Shown: positions 52,009 to 61,307 of the stretch, piece by piece
How positions within the stretch are numbered: position 1 is the stretch's first letter
How the letters are laid out: every line of letters begins with the position of its first letter
Assembly: GCA_044375975.1 (NCBI GenBank)
Contig: JBILLQ010000002.1
Location: 54,060-118,059, forward strand
Length of the DNA: 64,000 nt
Direction of reading: 5' to 3'
Origin: UBA5018 sp044375975
Lineage (GTDB): Bacteria > Cyanobacteriota > Cyanobacteriia > PCC-6307 > Cyanobiaceae
The notes under the pieces: generated by a model
What the model saw: the letters and a program-made list of their open reading frames with translations, nothing else
Told to the model about the DNA's origin: nothing
Databases searched by the model: none
Program-made: the position numbers and the translations under genes

Positions 52009-53139
52009 TTGAAACTTTTCAAACGCCTTCTTCCGTGGATTTTGCTGGCGGTTGCCCTGTTCATCCTGCCGGCTGTCCTTGAAAATTTCCGGCTTAATCT
52101 GTTTGGCCGCTACTTCGCTCTTGCCATTACTGCTCTGGCAATCGATTTAATTTGGGGCTATACGGGCTTGCTCAGCCTGGGTCAAGGCATATTTTTCGCC
52201 TTGGGTGGCTATGGTGTGGCTATGTATTTGATGCTCAACACCAAGAGCGAAGCTGGTGGCAATGGTATCCCCAAGTTCTTTGAGAACTATGGCGTGGAAA
52301 AACTGCCCTTCTTTTGGCAGCCATTTTGGTCTCCAACTTTCACCCTAATTGCAATCTGGGTAATTCCAGCGGTAATTGCTGGTCTTGTTGGATATCTTAT
52401 TTTCAGAAATCGAATTAAAGGTGTTTATTTTTCCATCATCACCCAGGCGGCGCTGATGGTTTTTTACCATTTCTTTAATGGCCAACAAAAGCTTATCAAT
52501 GGTACCAACGGCCTAAAGACCAGCACCACAGAGGTGTTTGGAATGCTTCTGGGCTCGCCAGAGGCCCAACTCTGGCTCTATCGCATCACAGTGCTATTGC
52601 TGCCCGTAGCATTTATTATTTGCAAGCGACTTACCACTGGACGCTTTGGCGACGCTCTTATTGCCATTCGCGATGATGAGCAACGCTTCCGCTTCACTGG
52701 CTATAACCCTGTGCCATTTAAGACCATTGTATTTGTTGTGGCAGGCGCCCTTTGCGGTGTCTCAGGAGCTCTCTACACGGTTCAGTCGGGCATCGTATCA
52801 CCCCAGTACATGAGCATCTCCATGTCTATTGAGATGGTGATCTGGGTGGCAGTGGGAGGTCGAGGCACTCTGGTTGGCCCTATCATTGGCGCAGTAGTTG
52901 TTAATTACCTGCGTAGTCTTGTGAGCGAAGCTCTGCCGGAGATGTGGCTATTTGTGCAAGGTGCCTTATTCATCTTCGTGGTTGTGCTGATGCCTGATGG
53001 TATTTACGGCTGGTTCAAAGGCGGTGGCTTTGCCTCGATGTTGGCTGCTTTTGGCAAGGCACCAAAAACGGCCACCTATCCTTCTATAGACACGAATCCA
53101 GACGTGCTCGAAGAAGCAAAGTCCGTGGCAAATAAGTGA
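52009..53139 (+). CDS. urtC: Urea ABC transporter permease UrtC
   Basis: A 376-residue LivM-type permease. ALAIDLIWGYTGLLSLGQG is the family N-terminal block, the coupling loop reads ALIAIRDDEQRFRFTGYNP, and WVAVGGRGTLVGPIIGA follows in a late helix. TTG 52009 is the likely start. Second membrane half of the urea transporter. Confidence 0.95.
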   Translation: MKLFKRLLPWILLAVALFILPAVLENFRLNLFGRYFALAITALAIDLIWGYTGLLSLGQGIFFALGGYGVAMYLMLNTKSEAGGNGIPKFFENYGVEKLPFFWQPFWSPTFTLIAIWVIPAVIAGLVGYLIFRNRIKGVYFSIITQAALMVFYHFFNGQQKLINGTNGLKTSTTEVFGMLLGSPEAQLWLYRITVLLLPVAFIICKRLTTGRFGDALIAIRDDEQRFRFTGYNPVPFKTIVFVVAGALCGVSGALYTVQSGIVSPQYMSISMSIEMVIWVAVGGRGTLVGPIIGAVVVNYLRSLVSEALPEMWLFVQGALFIFVVVLMPDGIYGWFKGGGFASMLAAFGKAPKTATYPSIDTNPDVLEEAKSVANK

Positions 53140-53179
53140 TTTTTGACTCACTCATGATTACCCACCGCGAGGCATTTTA

Positions 53180-53926
53180 ATGTCGGTCCCACTGCTTCAA
53201 ATCAATGATGTGAGCGTAAGCTTTGATGGCTTTTATGCGCTTACAGATCTTTCTATCTGTCTTCAGCCTGGCGAATTGCGGTCAATTATTGGCCCCAATG
53301 GGGCTGGCAAGACCACTTTTCTTGACGTGATCACCGGCAAGGTTCGCCCAACCAAGGGTACTGTTTTCTTCAAGGGAGAATCTCTGGTTGGATTAAGTGA
53401 ACAGAAGATTTCCCGTAGAGGTATTGGTCGTAAATTCCAGACCCCTCGGGTTTTTGAAAACCTAGATGTGATTCGCAACCTGGAGTTGGCAGCCTCCCCG
53501 GTAAAAAACCCCCTGGGTTTGCTTAGCGATCGGATACCTGCCAGCATTCGCGACGAGGTGCAGCGCTTACTCCATTACGTGGGTTTGGCCCCCTTCGCCA
53601 AGACCAAGGCCGGAGCCCTATCCCATGGCCAGAAGCAATGGTTGGCCATTGCCTCTCTGGTGGCCCAGTCTCCCCAGCTGTTACTGCTGGATGAACCAGT
53701 GGCTGGTCTTACCGATGAGGAGACTGTTCGTACAGCCGAATTGATCAAATCACTGGCTGGCAAGCATACTGTTGTTGTAATCGAGCATGATATGGAGTTT
53801 ATTCGTGATCTCAAGGCGCCAGTAACGGTGCTGCATCAGGGGAGCGTTCTCACGGAGGGGCTTATTGACGATGTCAAGAAGGATCCCAAAGTTATTGAAG
53901 TCTATCTCGGCCAATCTCAAGATTAA
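53180..53926 (+). CDS. urtD: Urea ABC transporter ATPase UrtD
   Basis: A 248-residue LivG-type ATPase. Walker A GPNGAGKTT at residues 38-46, a Q-loop in KFQTPRVFENL, signature LSHGQKQW (LSxGQ, with Ala before it), Walker B LLLLDEPVAG and the switch His in VVIEHDMEF. ATG 53180. Works as a dimer with UrtE. Confidence 0.96.
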   Translation: MSVPLLQINDVSVSFDGFYALTDLSICLQPGELRSIIGPNGAGKTTFLDVITGKVRPTKGTVFFKGESLVGLSEQKISRRGIGRKFQTPRVFENLDVIRNLELAASPVKNPLGLLSDRIPASIRDEVQRLLHYVGLAPFAKTKAGALSHGQKQWLAIASLVAQSPQLLLLDEPVAGLTDEETVRTAELIKSLAGKHTVVVIEHDMEFIRDLKAPVTVLHQGSVLTEGLIDDVKKDPKVIEVYLGQSQD

Positions 53927-53960
53927 AATTTACCTCTAGCTCCTCTGCTCTTCCCCCGCC

Positions 53961-54710
53961 ATGCTCAGCACCGCGCCAGCTCCTACTCCAGCGGCTACAG
54001 GCAAAAAGATTCTCTCGGTTTCCGGCCTAAATGTTTATTACGGAGAAAGCCACATTCTCCGCAATGTGGACATGTCCATTAATGAAGGCGAAATGATATG
54101 CTTAATTGGCCGTAATGGCGTTGGCAAAACCACTCTGCTGAAAACTATTATCGGCCTACTTCAACAGAAATCTGGTTCGCTTGACTATCAGGGGCGTGAG
54201 CTACTTTCGGAGCCCCCCTACCAGCGCGCTCGCCATGGCATTGGCTACGTTTCACAGGGCCGGGATATTATCCCCCAACTAACTGTGCGCGAGAACCTTC
54301 TCCTGGGCATGGAGGCACTGCCAGGAGGCCTGGCCAAGAACCGCCATATAGATCCAATCGTATTTGATCTATTTCCGATTCTAGAGAAATTCCTGGGCCG
54401 CAAAGGTGGAGATCTCAGTGGTGGCCAGCAACAGCAATTAGCAATTGCCCGTGCCATGCTAGGCAAGCCTAAGTTGTTGCTCCTCGATGAGCCAACAGAG
54501 GGAATTCAACCTTCAATTATTTTGGATATCGAGCGCGCCGTTCAGCGAATTATGAAAGAGACTGGAATTAGCGTGTTATTGGTTGAGCAACATTTGCATT
54601 TTGTTCGCCAATCCAGTTATTATTACGCCATGCAGCGCGGCAGCATCGTTTCCAGCGGCCCCACGGCTTCCCTCTCTGAGAGTGTCGTCAAGGAATTTCT
54701 AACTGTCTGA
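53961..54710 (+). CDS. urtE: Urea ABC transporter ATPase UrtE
   Basis: A 249-residue LivF-type ATPase with Walker A GRNGVGKTT at about 50-58, GYVSQGRDIIPQLTVRENL, signature LSGGQQQQLAIARA, Walker B LLLLDEPTEGIQPS and LLVEQH. The N-terminal Pro/Ala-rich leader is dispensable-looking. Last gene of the operon; a stem-loop follows. Confidence 0.96.
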   Translation: MLSTAPAPTPAATGKKILSVSGLNVYYGESHILRNVDMSINEGEMICLIGRNGVGKTTLLKTIIGLLQQKSGSLDYQGRELLSEPPYQRARHGIGYVSQGRDIIPQLTVRENLLLGMEALPGGLAKNRHIDPIVFDLFPILEKFLGRKGGDLSGGQQQQLAIARAMLGKPKLLLLDEPTEGIQPSIILDIERAVQRIMKETGISVLLVEQHLHFVRQSSYYYAMQRGSIVSSGPTASLSESVVKEFLTV

Positions 54711-54743
54711 TTCCCGTCTATTTTTAAATTGGTTTTTATGGGT

Positions 54744-54763
54744 AACAGGAATTTTCCCCTGTT
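54744..54763 (+). terminator. Stem-loop after urtE
   Basis: AACAGG and CCTGTT form a 6-bp perfect stem around AATTTTCC, 33 nt after the urtE stop. There is no T run on the 3' side, so termination efficiency is uncertain. Confidence 0.4.
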
Positions 54764-55169
54764 CGCCCCAGGTGAGCAAATAATCTATTTTGCAATATTT
54801 GCAGCCCTATGATAGCAGCGAAATCTAGATATTGTTGAGATGTATTTGCATCAGTTGCAGACAGTTGTTTGTTCGCAATGCAAGAACCTCGATTAATCGC
54901 TTATTTTGCGAATCGTATGACCTGAGAAGCTATGCTGTAACTTGTATCAGCCTGACTCTCGGCGGTCGAAGGGGCAATTTTGGAGGCGCTAATTTCCTTT
55001 TTGTTGATCTAAGCATACTCTTTGTTAGGTATTGTTGCCAGTTATTTATTTGTTCCTCCCTATTTTAGTTCCCCCCAAGCCGATTTATTCGCCTCTTCTA
55101 AGTTGATTCCCTCTGGCAAGGGTTGATTTCGCTGCCGTTTTCATTGTCCCCGTCGCTTTCTTGTCATCC

Positions 55170-55245
55170 ATCTTGGCATTATAGTTGGCTGTGTCGTTAT
55201 CATTGGCTGCGGCGTTATCGTTGGCTGTGGCGTTATCATTGCCAT
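55170..55245 (+). repeat. About 18-nt imperfect tandem repeat
   Basis: Units close to TTGGCTGTGGCGTTATCA recur four times, with alternating GTGT/TGCG variants, then dissolve into GGCATT phrases. No function inferred. Confidence 0.8.
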
Positions 55246-55676
55246 TTTAAGCATAATTATTTTTGGCATTGTTGTTGCATTTGGCACTATAATTGGCGGT
55301 GGAATTGTTGTTGTAAGTTACCAGGCCATAGCCCGTTCCCTTGCCCCTGCGCTCCACAAGCCACCCCCCACCCCCCTGATATGACCGTAAGACGTCCCAG
55401 GGGAAGTAGCAGGGGTGTTGCCCACGGGGCCTGGGGGTCGCCAGGGGAAGCGCATCCAGCCCCGAACTGAAACCCATTTGTGTAGGGGAATGAAATCAAG
55501 GAATGGAGCCGAAGGAGGCCAGGCAAAACCATCAATTCGGCGATAAATGCCAGCCAAGGGAAATTGCCAGATCAGTTCTTCTTTGATAGCAGCGGCAGCT
55601 TTCTAGGACTACTCTGGTGATTTGCATGTCAATCAAACTTTGTCTGATATTTCTTTTGTTTGATTTCTCGAAAAGT

Positions 55677-55706
55677 TTTTATTTTATTTTATTTTATTTT
55701 ATTTTA
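55677..55706 (+). repeat. ATTTT pentamer microsatellite
   Basis: Five to six head-to-tail copies of ATTTT, the most AT-rich spot in the spacer. Confidence 0.9.
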
Positions 55707-56397
55707 TTGCCTTAGCGTTTTGAGTTTTTATGTAATAATTATGCGGGCATCTCGAAAAATACCAGCTCTCAACGATCTCATGACATGAGAAACCTGGTGG
55801 CGACCTATTTGTGCTTGACTCGCGGCAGCCAAATGGCAAATTTTTTGAAGTGACCTTGAGGCCATCCGCTGGTCAATGTGCCCGCCTTTTCTGCAGTTTG
55901 GATACCATTCATCTTGTCTGCAGGGATTGCGGCATTATAGATCTTGTGGCATCGGAAGGGGTTGTGCAAACTTATTGATAAGCCCTATATATTGGCGAAA
56001 TTCTTACGCGACTCTGACTGTTTGTTTTTTCTGCATTCTGGTTTTATTGTTGTTCAAATTATCTCTGTCGCCTTATTGATTTATCGATCTTGCAGCTCTC
56101 CTGGTTGATTTGGCTATTTCACTGGCTTGACTTAAGCTGATAATCCCACTAGTGTTACTCTTTTGGCTTGTCTTGCCCGTCTTGCTTGTATGTCTCGTCT
56201 GGCTTGACTCGCTTATCTGGCTTAACTTCCTCGCCAGGTCATCTGCCTACCCTTCCTGCTTACTCTTCCCGCCTACTGTTTTTGAGTCATCTGCCTCATT
56301 TATTTCGTTTTGCGTAACTGCTGCGCTCGCTTCACCTGGCTCCTGCGCTATATTTATTTTTTTCAGCCCCTTTTGCCATTGTTATTGCCATATTAAT

Positions 56398-56426
56398 GCC
56401 CCGAATCCAGTAAAGGACTCGGGGCA
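56398..56426. terminator. Hairpin near the 3' end of the FmdB-like gene
   Basis: CCCCGAATCC pairs with GGACTCGGGG with one mismatch, loop AGTAAA. It lies about 60 bp past the stop of the leftward FmdB-like gene, a plausible terminator. Confidence 0.5.
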
Positions 56427-56484
56427 ATTGGCGTAAATTATGCGTGATCCAGCGGTCGCAACATTCGCTCAATAACCAGGAACA

Positions 56485-56760
56485 TTAGCAACAGCCGCGG
56501 TTGAGCATCCATGGTCTGGCGCCCTGGGCATTTTTAAGTCGTGGTTTATTTTCGCTGCCCGTTTCCTTGCGCACAATAGTGGGATCTTTGCTTTCAGTTT
56601 TTAAGCGCAGAGGCCCGCAGAGTGCCATCGGTGGGCTGAATACGCGGTTGCCCTTGATCCCGCAATCAGGGCATTCAGTGTTAGAGTCACGGGCATCAAT
56701 AGAGCGCCAAACTTCATAATTTTCGCAGCCTTGGGGGCAGCTGAACTCATAGACTGGCAT
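56485..56760 (-). CDS. fmdB: FmdB-type zinc ribbon protein
   Basis: A 91-residue protein with an FmdB zinc ribbon: MPVYEFSCPQGC at the start, then TECPDCG, giving two Cys pairs for zinc. The C-terminal tail is basic and unassigned. FmdB was named as a putative regulator of formamidase in Methylophilus, and here it lies downstream of a formamidase gene on the same strand, 283 bp away. The regulatory role is traditional and unproven. Confidence 0.85.
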   Translation of the reverse strand: MPVYEFSCPQGCENYEVWRSIDARDSNTECPDCGIKGNRVFSPPMALCGPLRLKTESKDPTIVRKETGSENKPRLKNAQGARPWMLNRGCC

Positions 56761-57043
56761 GGTGAGATTGGGCGCTTTCTGGGTGGGGTGATGGAGAACT
56801 GGAGGGGGAAAAGGGGCCGGGCTTGAGCGATGGCTGCCTTTAATAAAATGAAATTAAACCTAAATAAATATTGCAAATATTCTCGCGACAAGATTGAGAT
56901 AAGCTTGAGAAATAGATCGGTTAGAAATTTAGAACTTGTGATCCCTATGCTAGGCTGTGGTGTTTTATGGCCTAAAATCAAGTTGCGAGCCGGAAAAGGG
57001 AGGGGAATATTGCCCCCCCCCCTGAGATGCTATAGGCTAGCGT

Positions 57044-58249
57044 TTAGCGGGGCAAGATGTCTTGATTGAAGATCGATGTGGGAATGGCCAGGGTGGCGCA
57101 GGCGTTGGGGATGTCCACGATGCCGCTGATGCGACCTTCAACGGGAGCACAGCTCAATAGCAGATAAGCCTGCTCGCCGGTGTAGCCAAATTTCTTGAGA
57201 TATTCGATGGCGTTCAGGCAGGCACGACGGTAGGCAATGTGCACATCCATGTAGTGCTGTTTGCCGGTGAATTCATCAACCGAGATGCCTTCGAATACCA
57301 GGTAATCGGTAAAGTGTGGCTCCACGGGGCTGGTCTTGAACATGGGGTTAACCATGCCGTACTTGGCTACGCCACCCTTGATGATATCCACGTGGAGATC
57401 GAGATAGCCAGACATCTCGATGGCGCCACAGAAAGAGATCTCACCGTCGCCTTGGGAGAAGTGGATGTCTCCCATGGATAGCTTGCCACCATCTACGTAA
57501 ACCGGGAAGTAAATCCTGGTGCCCTTGGTGAGATTTTTGATGTCGCAGTTACCACCGTGCTCCCGCGGCGGCACGGTGCGGGCCGCCTCGTTGGCAACCC
57601 GCTCAAACTCCGAGCTGGCCAGGGTGCCGAGGATGGCGCTATTGGGGTTGGGCAGGGCGGCCAGCACCGGTTCGCTGCCCGATAGACCTGCCCCATAGGT
57701 GCGGATGTCTGGGGCGGTATTCACTAGCTCGGTTTCGCGCCGATTCCACTCCTTGAGCAGCTCGTGGGAGGGGGCACAGCCAATCAGACCGGGGTGGGTG
57801 ATGCCGGCAAAGCGCACGCCGGGAATGTGCCGGGAGCTGGTGTAGATGCCTTCAAAGTCCCAAATCGCCTTGGCGGCATTGGGGTAGTGGTCGGTGAGGA
57901 AGCCACCACCATTCTCCTTGGCGAAGATGCCAGTAAAGCCCCATTCGTCACCCTGTAGGGCTCCAACATCGAGAATGTCGACAACAAGAATGTCGCCGGG
58001 CTCGGCACCATTAACCCATATCGGGCCGCTGAGAACGTGAACCACTTCTAGGTTTACATCGGCAATATCTTTGGGATCATCATTGTTTTTTATCTGGCCG
58101 TCCGTCCAGTCTTTGCATTCGATCCTGAACACGTCGCCAGGGTTGACGGAAACCACTGCCGGGATGTCTGGATGCCAGCGGTTGTGGCCTGGCATTTCCT
58201 GTTGATCCATCGACTTGGTGAGATCAACCTTGAACAGTGTTTGCGGCAT
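57044..58249 (-). CDS. fmdA: Formamidase
   Basis: A 401-residue FmdA/AmdA-type amidase that hydrolyses formamide to formate and ammonia; some relatives also act on acetamide. Family blocks are MPQTLFKVDL, GHNRWHPDIPAVVSVNPGD, the WNRRETEL region and FSQGDGEISFCGAIEM, which carries conserved acidic residues. ATG 58249. An upstream perfect NtcA site suggests induction under nitrogen stress, in line with the urea and nitrile genes nearby. Confidence 0.95.
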   Translation of the reverse strand: MPQTLFKVDLTKSMDQQEMPGHNRWHPDIPAVVSVNPGDVFRIECKDWTDGQIKNNDDPKDIADVNLEVVHVLSGPIWVNGAEPGDILVVDILDVGALQGDEWGFTGIFAKENGGGFLTDHYPNAAKAIWDFEGIYTSSRHIPGVRFAGITHPGLIGCAPSHELLKEWNRRETELVNTAPDIRTYGAGLSGSEPVLAALPNPNSAILGTLASSEFERVANEAARTVPPREHGGNCDIKNLTKGTRIYFPVYVDGGKLSMGDIHFSQGDGEISFCGAIEMSGYLDLHVDIIKGGVAKYGMVNPMFKTSPVEPHFTDYLVFEGISVDEFTGKQHYMDVHIAYRRACLNAIEYLKKFGYTGEQAYLLLSCAPVEGRISGIVDIPNACATLAIPTSIFNQDILPR

Positions 58250-58275
58250 GGGGCCAGGGTTTCATTCCAGGCGAA

Positions 58276-58318
58276 ATCAAACGACAGCCCCAACCGCAGA
58301 GTGTGTAACTGTTGATAC
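58276..58318 (-). promoter_or_regulatory. NtcA-type promoter of the formamidase gene
   Basis: GTA-ACTGTTGA-TAC at 58305-58318 is a perfect NtcA palindrome, 56 bp before the formamidase ATG. On the leftward strand a TTTGAT sequence (58281-58276) lies 23 nt downstream and could serve as the -10 box. Confidence 0.7.
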
Positions 58319-58510
58319 TTTCTCTGCGATCGCTGGCTTGGCTGGGCCCTGGGCCAGGGCCAGGAGCGCAATGGCCTGGGCCAAACTCCCGATGGATTGC
58401 CCATGGGCATTTTTGCTAGGGCTGTTTGTCTATAACAATGGCGGGATGCTCAGCGATAGCTGTTTAAGCATTGCCAGCTGCCGGTTATGGCTGGCTGGCC
58501 GGCTGGCGAT

Positions 58511-58999
58511 CTAGCGCTTAGGCCGGTCGTCGAAATCGCCGCGCCGGCACATGTTGTCTCTTAGACGTGCTGTCCAGGGGCCTGGATCGCGACCCATTTT
58601 CTCCTCTTTGCCCTTGTCGTAGTGGAACAAAACCTGCCAGCTGGTTTTGCCCAGGGAGTTTTTGGCTTCCGCCACCGTGCTGAGTTCACGGCCGTAGAGG
58701 TTGTCATAGGTGGGCCAGCCGGGCAGGTTCGGCATGCTGCATACCGCATTCACCGTGTACAACTGCTCTTGGCCATCGCTTCGCAGCCGCACCACGCCCC
58801 CCAGCAGGCTGTTGGGCACAGTGCCACCGCGGGGAGCTTGCACCAGTTCCAGACGCTGCTTGCCGCTGAGCACCAGCAGATCTCCGGGCTTGGCGGTGGA
58901 CACCGCCTGCTCGCCTTTGCCATTGCAGCCCAGCAGCCCAAAGCCCAGCGCCAGCGCCACCGCGCCGATGCCGGCCCATGCCCCAGCTGGCTTCGCCAT
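58511..58999 (-). CDS. Predicted lipoprotein of unknown function
   Basis: A 162-residue protein with an N-terminal hydrophobic stretch and a lipobox LLGC at residues about 22-25, so it is probably a membrane-anchored lipoprotein. The rest shows no recognised domain; three further Cys (CSM..., NMCRRG) are present. A role cannot be assigned. Confidence 0.6.
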   Translation of the reverse strand: MAKPAGAWAGIGAVALALGFGLLGCNGKGEQAVSTAKPGDLLVLSGKQRLELVQAPRGGTVPNSLLGGVVRLRSDGQEQLYTVNAVCSMPNLPGWPTYDNLYGRELSTVAEAKNSLGKTSWQVLFHYDKGKEEKMGRDPGPWTARLRDNMCRRGDFDDRPKR

Positions 59000-59118
59000 A
59001 GCGCTTTCCTTGCCTAGATCAATGCTGAGCCTTTTTTACTCCCGGCCTTGAGCACTGCCTAATTCAGCACTCCCGCTCTGAAGCCGGCCTGCAATTGAGC
59101 ACTGCTGGGCGCCGCCGC

Positions 59119-59976
59119 TCAGGCCGGCAGCAAACCACGCCAAAACCGCTCCGCCGCCCCGGGTTGAACCTCGGCCAGGGCCAGCCCTTCGATGGCGCTG
59201 ATCGGTCTGCAGCCGAGGCTGTTGATTAGCAGCGCCGCCCGGATCTGGCCGCTGGCAAGTTCGTTGAGCTCAATGGGTTGCTGGGCCTCCTGGGCCAGAC
59301 CCAGTTCCAGGGCCCGGCGACGCATCACCCCCGGCAGACAGCCGCTGGCCAGGGGCGGCGTGCACCACTGGCCTGCCCGCAGCACCAGCAGGTTGGCGGT
59401 GGTGCCGCAGCAGAGGCCGCCGGCACTGCTGACCAGCAGGGCGTCGTCGGCGCCGGCGGCGCGAGCTTGGCGGCGGGCCTGGATCGCGGAGCCGTAGGCG
59501 AAGCTCTTGCAGCGGCTCAGCAGGCTGGTGCTGCAGCGCCGCTCGGTGGCGCTAACGATCACCGTTAAGGGGTCAAAGCAGGGCGTCGCCGCCGATAGCT
59601 GCAGCCAGAAGCGCTGGCCAGGGCTGCCCTCAGCAGCAACCTGGGGCAGCTCGATGCCGCGACCGCCGCCGCCGCGGCTCCAGTTGAGCCGCAGCGCACC
59701 GTCGCCGATGCCACTGCGGGCCACGGCTTCGGCGGCCAACTGGTGCACCAGTGCCGCCCCCGGCGGCGCCGCCATGCCCAACAGGGCGGCGCCGCCGTGC
59801 CAGCGCTCCAGGTGCTCCTTCAGCAGCTGGGGCTGGCCCCGCTCCACCAGCAGCGTTTCGAACAGGCCGTCGGCCAGCAGCAGGCCCCGATCATGCAGCG
59901 GTAGGCCCAGCGCCGCCGGCTCGCCCCAGTGACCCTCCCCATCGGGGCCATCGATCCAGGCGATGGCGGCTGCCAT
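59119..59976 (-). CDS. pabC: Class IV aminotransferase, probable aminodeoxychorismate lyase
   Basis: A 285-residue PLP enzyme that would release pyruvate from aminodeoxychorismate to give p-aminobenzoate for folate. DRGLLLADGLFETLLVE is the family N-terminal block, the PLP Lys is in SRCKSFAYGS, and a C-terminal GCRPISAIEG follows. The usual Glu of the cofactor-contact motif (E before xxxxN) reads as Cys/Gly in GLCCGTTANLL, an unusual feature. The start overlaps the pabB stop (ATGA), which supports the folate assignment. Confidence 0.85.
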   Translation of the reverse strand: MAAAIAWIDGPDGEGHWGEPAALGLPLHDRGLLLADGLFETLLVERGQPQLLKEHLERWHGGAALLGMAAPPGAALVHQLAAEAVARSGIGDGALRLNWSRGGGGRGIELPQVAAEGSPGQRFWLQLSAATPCFDPLTVIVSATERRCSTSLLSRCKSFAYGSAIQARRQARAAGADDALLVSSAGGLCCGTTANLLVLRAGQWCTPPLASGCLPGVMRRRALELGLAQEAQQPIELNELASGQIRAALLINSLGCRPISAIEGLALAEVQPGAAERFWRGLLPA

Positions 59977-61307
59977 CAGGCCAGGGCATCGAGCAGGGGC
60001 TGCAGCTTCCAGCCCAGTTCCTCCGCTTCGCCGGCCGGGTCGGAGTCGGCCACGATGCCGCAGCCGGCATGGGCCCGCAGGCTGCGGCCCCGCACGAACA
60101 GGGAGCGAATCAAAATGCTGCTGTCGAATTCGCCCGTGGGCGTCAGCCGGAACAGGGAGCCGCAGTAGGGCCCCCGGGGCACCGGCTCCAGCTCCCCCAG
60201 CCGCTGGCAGGCCCGGATTTTGGGCGCTCCGCTGATCGATCCCCCCGGCCAGCAGGACCGCAGCAGCTGCACCAGGTTTGCATCCGGCCGCAGCTGGCCC
60301 CGCACCACCGAGGTGAGGTGGTGCACCTGGGCGTAGCTCTCGAGCGCCACCAGTTGGGGCACCGCCACGCTGCCCGGCCGGCAGACCCGGCCCAGGTCGT
60401 TGCGCAGCAGATCCACAATCATCACGTTTTCGGCCCGGTCCTTGGGGCTGGTGATCAGGTCGGCGGCGGCATCGGCATCGGCGCTGGCCTCGGCATGGCG
60501 CGGCCGGGTGCCCTTGATCGGCCTGGTTTCCACCCACCCCTGGCCATCCAGTTGCAAAAAGCGTTCCGGGGAGGCGGAGAGCACCGCTTCCCCCGCCGCT
60601 GCCCCCGCCGCGATCGCCAGCCCCCCGAAGGGTGCCGGGCAGCGCTGGCGCAGCCGGCCGTAGAGGGCCAGCAGATCGGGCTCAGCCTGCAGCTGGTGCT
60701 CGCAGCAGGCGGTGAGATTGGCCTGGAACAGGTCGCCGGCGGCGATCAGAGCGCGGATTTGATTCACCTGCTGGGCGTAGGCCTGGCGGCTTGTGTGCCA
60801 CTGCCAGAGATGCAGCGGGATCGGTCCTGGGCTGGTCAGCGGCGCAGCGGCAGCACCAGGGGGCAGGGCCTCGATCAGGGCCGTCAGCTCTGCCATCAGC
60901 TGCGATTCACTGCCCTCCAGCCAGAGCTGTTGGCCTTGGGCATCGATCGCCAGCACCGGATCGTGGCGCGCCGCCCAGAGGCTGGCCATGGGCGAGGAGC
61001 GCCAGTGGGCCGCCTGCTCCACCCAGGCGCCGGCCTCGTAGGCCAACCAGCCCATCCAGTGGCCGCCACTGCGGGCCATCGTCTCCAGGGCGATGAAGGG
61101 ATCGTTGGCCTGCGCCTCGCCGGGCAGCCCGCGGCAAACCAGTTGCTGGTGGGGGGCGACGCCGAGCCGGCCGATCCCGGCCAGGGGACTGTCGTTGCCA
61201 TCGAGCCATACCAGCCCGGCCGGGCCGTAGTGGTGGGCCAGGGCCTTCACCACCAGCAGCGGCTGCCGCCAGGGCAGCGGCTGCCGCCGCCAGGCAAGGC
61301 CGCTCAT
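59976..61307 (-). CDS. pabB: Aminodeoxychorismate synthase component I
   Basis: A 443-residue chorismate-using enzyme of the TrpE/PabB family. Motifs include RPIKGTRPRHA, MIVDLLRNDLGRVC, the PGGSISGAPKIRACQ block and CGIVADSDPAGEAEE. It pairs chorismate with glutamine-derived ammonia to make aminodeoxychorismate. Overlap with pabC (ATGA) and with queC (4 bp) shows a tightly coupled three-gene operon. PabB rather than TrpE is inferred from the pabC partner. Confidence 0.92.
   Translation of the reverse strand: MSGLAWRRQPLPWRQPLLVVKALAHHYGPAGLVWLDGNDSPLAGIGRLGVAPHQQLVCRGLPGEAQANDPFIALETMARSGGHWMGWLAYEAGAWVEQAAHWRSSPMASLWAARHDPVLAIDAQGQQLWLEGSESQLMAELTALIEALPPGAAAAPLTSPGPIPLHLWQWHTSRQAYAQQVNQIRALIAAGDLFQANLTACCEHQLQAEPDLLALYGRLRQRCPAPFGGLAIAAGAAAGEAVLSASPERFLQLDGQGWVETRPIKGTRPRHAEASADADAAADLITSPKDRAENVMIVDLLRNDLGRVCRPGSVAVPQLVALESYAQVHHLTSVVRGQLRPDANLVQLLRSCWPGGSISGAPKIRACQRLGELEPVPRGPYCGSLFRLTPTGEFDSSILIRSLFVRGRSLRAHAGCGIVADSDPAGEAEELGWKLQPLLDALA

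Larger units (their letters stand above)
54764..56397. other. Long non-coding spacer with several simple repeats
   Basis: About 1.6 kb without a convincing gene. Short frames here are low-complexity (Trp/His/Cys- or Leu-rich) and lack family resemblance. Visible structure includes TTGGCTGTGGCGTTATCA-type repeats at about 55170-55245, a TATTT/ATTTT array at about 55677-55706, and a GC-rich island at about 55385-55470 that could fold. No RNA family was recognised. Confidence 0.6.

Noticed and set aside
55385..55470. Possible signal recognition particle or other structured RNA
   Set aside because: A GGGGAAGTAGCAGGG phrase loosely recalls the SRP apical loop, but the conserved GGAAGGAAGCAG core and flanking helices are missing.
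56152..56436. 94-codon frame with hydrophobic start
   Set aside because: Leu/Ser/Cys-rich low-complexity composition, no ribosome site, overlaps a hairpin, no family resemblance.
59119..60537. Longer start for the class IV aminotransferase
   Set aside because: The extension lies inside pabB and is frame-shadow sequence; ATG 59976 overlaps the pabB stop and precedes family motifs.
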